Shown here: piece after piece, positions 63,656 to 64,000 of the stretch
How the letters are laid out: each line of letters begins with the position of its first letter
Position numbering within the stretch: position 1 is the first letter of the stretch
Assembly (NCBI RefSeq): GCF_022603395.1
Contig: NZ_JAIBKA010000001.1
Location: 124,001-188,000 of the forward strand
Source: Desulfoferrobacter suflitae
Lineage (GTDB): Bacteria > Desulfobacterota > Syntrophobacteria > Syntrophobacterales > Syntrophobacteraceae
Reading direction: 5' to 3'
DNA length: 64,000 bases
The notes under the pieces: model-generated
The model's input: the letters and a program-made list of their open reading frames with translations, nothing else
What the model was told of the DNA's origin: nothing
Database searches by the model: none
Translations under genes and position numbers: made by a program

Positions 63656-63691
63656 AGGGAGCCAGCCAGTGCGGCGGGCTCCCTTTATTTC
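63656..63691 (+). terminator. Rho-independent terminator after tRNA-Asp
   Basis: AGGGAGCC and GGCTCCCT form an eight-base stem, followed by TTATTTCT. It lies nine bases after the encoded CCA of tRNA-Asp. The region 63692-63863 that follows holds no gene I can see. Confidence 0.8.
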
Positions 63692-63863
63692 TGGAAAGTG
63701 TTGTGTGCCTGCAAACCTTTTGATGCCGACCGTTAGCCGCTACGTTTGTACTCTGCCGATAGCATGAATGTTTGTCCTGGCAGAACCGATCACCCTGAAG
63801 TTTCTCACGCGGCCGGCACAAAGCGTCAGGCGGTCGGCAAGGTCTGAAGGGTCGCAGCCCTGT

Positions 63864-64000
63864 CTAACTCTCCAGGCGGATGGCAACCATCTGAATATTG
63901 GTCATGTCCTCTATGGCAAACCGCACCCCTTCCCTACCGACGCCACTCTTGCGGTTTCCTCCATACGGCATGTGATCGGCACGAAAGACCGGCGTGTCGT
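63864..64000 (-). CDS. Aldehyde dehydrogenase, C-terminal end
   Basis: The 3' end of a minus-strand gene that runs in from beyond base 64000. The 45 visible codons read DTPVFRADHMPYGGNRKSG, then VGREGVRFAIEDMTN, and finish MVAIRLES before a TAG. The MPYGG-K-SG-x-GREG block is the C-terminal oligomerisation signature of NAD(P)-dependent aldehyde dehydrogenases of the succinate-semialdehyde/lactaldehyde type. The catalytic Cys and cofactor site lie outside the window, so substrate and activity cannot be judged. Confidence 0.82.
   Translation of the reverse strand, partial: DTPVFRADHMPYGGNRKSGVGREGVRFAIEDMTNIQMVAIRLES

Overview
The window reads as a chromosomal segment of a moderately GC-rich anaerobic bacterium of the Desulfobacterota (former Deltaproteobacteria), probably close to syntrophic or sulfate-reducing lineages such as Syntrophobacterales. 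This placement is inferred from gene content: a def-fmt-DUF116-rsmB operon, a PxxKW cysteine-rich protein, ferredoxin-dependent oxoacid oxidoreductase subunits (porAB), an electron-transfer flavoprotein/acyl-CoA synthetase operon, and a pilA gene with a sigma54-type promoter. No rRNA gene is present to confirm it.

Layout. 1-7104: housekeeping genes (holB 3' end, ricT, metG on +; def, fmt, DUF116, rsmB on -). 7495-24926: a surface-polysaccharide locus with two GT4 and six GT2 glycosyltransferases, a WbsX-type protein, a methyltransferase, a winged-helix/nucleotidyltransferase-like protein, a Wzm/Wzt ABC exporter, a radical SAM enzyme and a FAD enzyme. The locus is a compositional mosaic. Its right edge abuts a VapBC toxin-antitoxin module whose toxin is cut off after about 27 codons. 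25368-29275: type IV pilin locus (TMTC-like membrane glycosyltransferase with TPRs, pilA, pilP), with a sigma54 promoter and TGACA-type upstream sites before pilA. 29301-30065: a GxxExxY nuclease-like gene between two nearly identical 182-bp palindrome-bearing repeats. 30062-40586: lspA, ileS, groESL with a CIRCE operator, then pilB-pilC-pilS. 40706-52820: PxxKW protein, porAB, fabH, an SDR without the usual catalytic Tyr/Lys, trmN6-like, DUF1015, DUF434, and etfB-etfA-fadD preceded by a FadR-like palindrome, then a Fur-family regulator. 52975-64000: mnmG, a TIGR01212 radical SAM gene, a lone gspG between two MITE-like elements, tRNA-Leu, tig-clpP-clpX-lon, tRNA-Val, tRNA-Asp and the 3' end of an aldehyde dehydrogenase.

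How it works together. The exporter, glycosyltransferases and modifying enzymes would build and export an O-antigen-like or capsular polysaccharide. PilB/PilC power and anchor the pilus, PilA is its subunit, PilP aligns it, and PilS with sigma54 probably controls pilA. The TMTC-like protein next to pilA may glycosylate pilin. Tig, ClpXP, Lon and GroESL form the protein-quality set. FadD, EtfAB and PorAB feed acyl-CoA and oxoacid electrons into an anaerobic energy metabolism.

All calls are by eye from translations and motifs; no database search was run.
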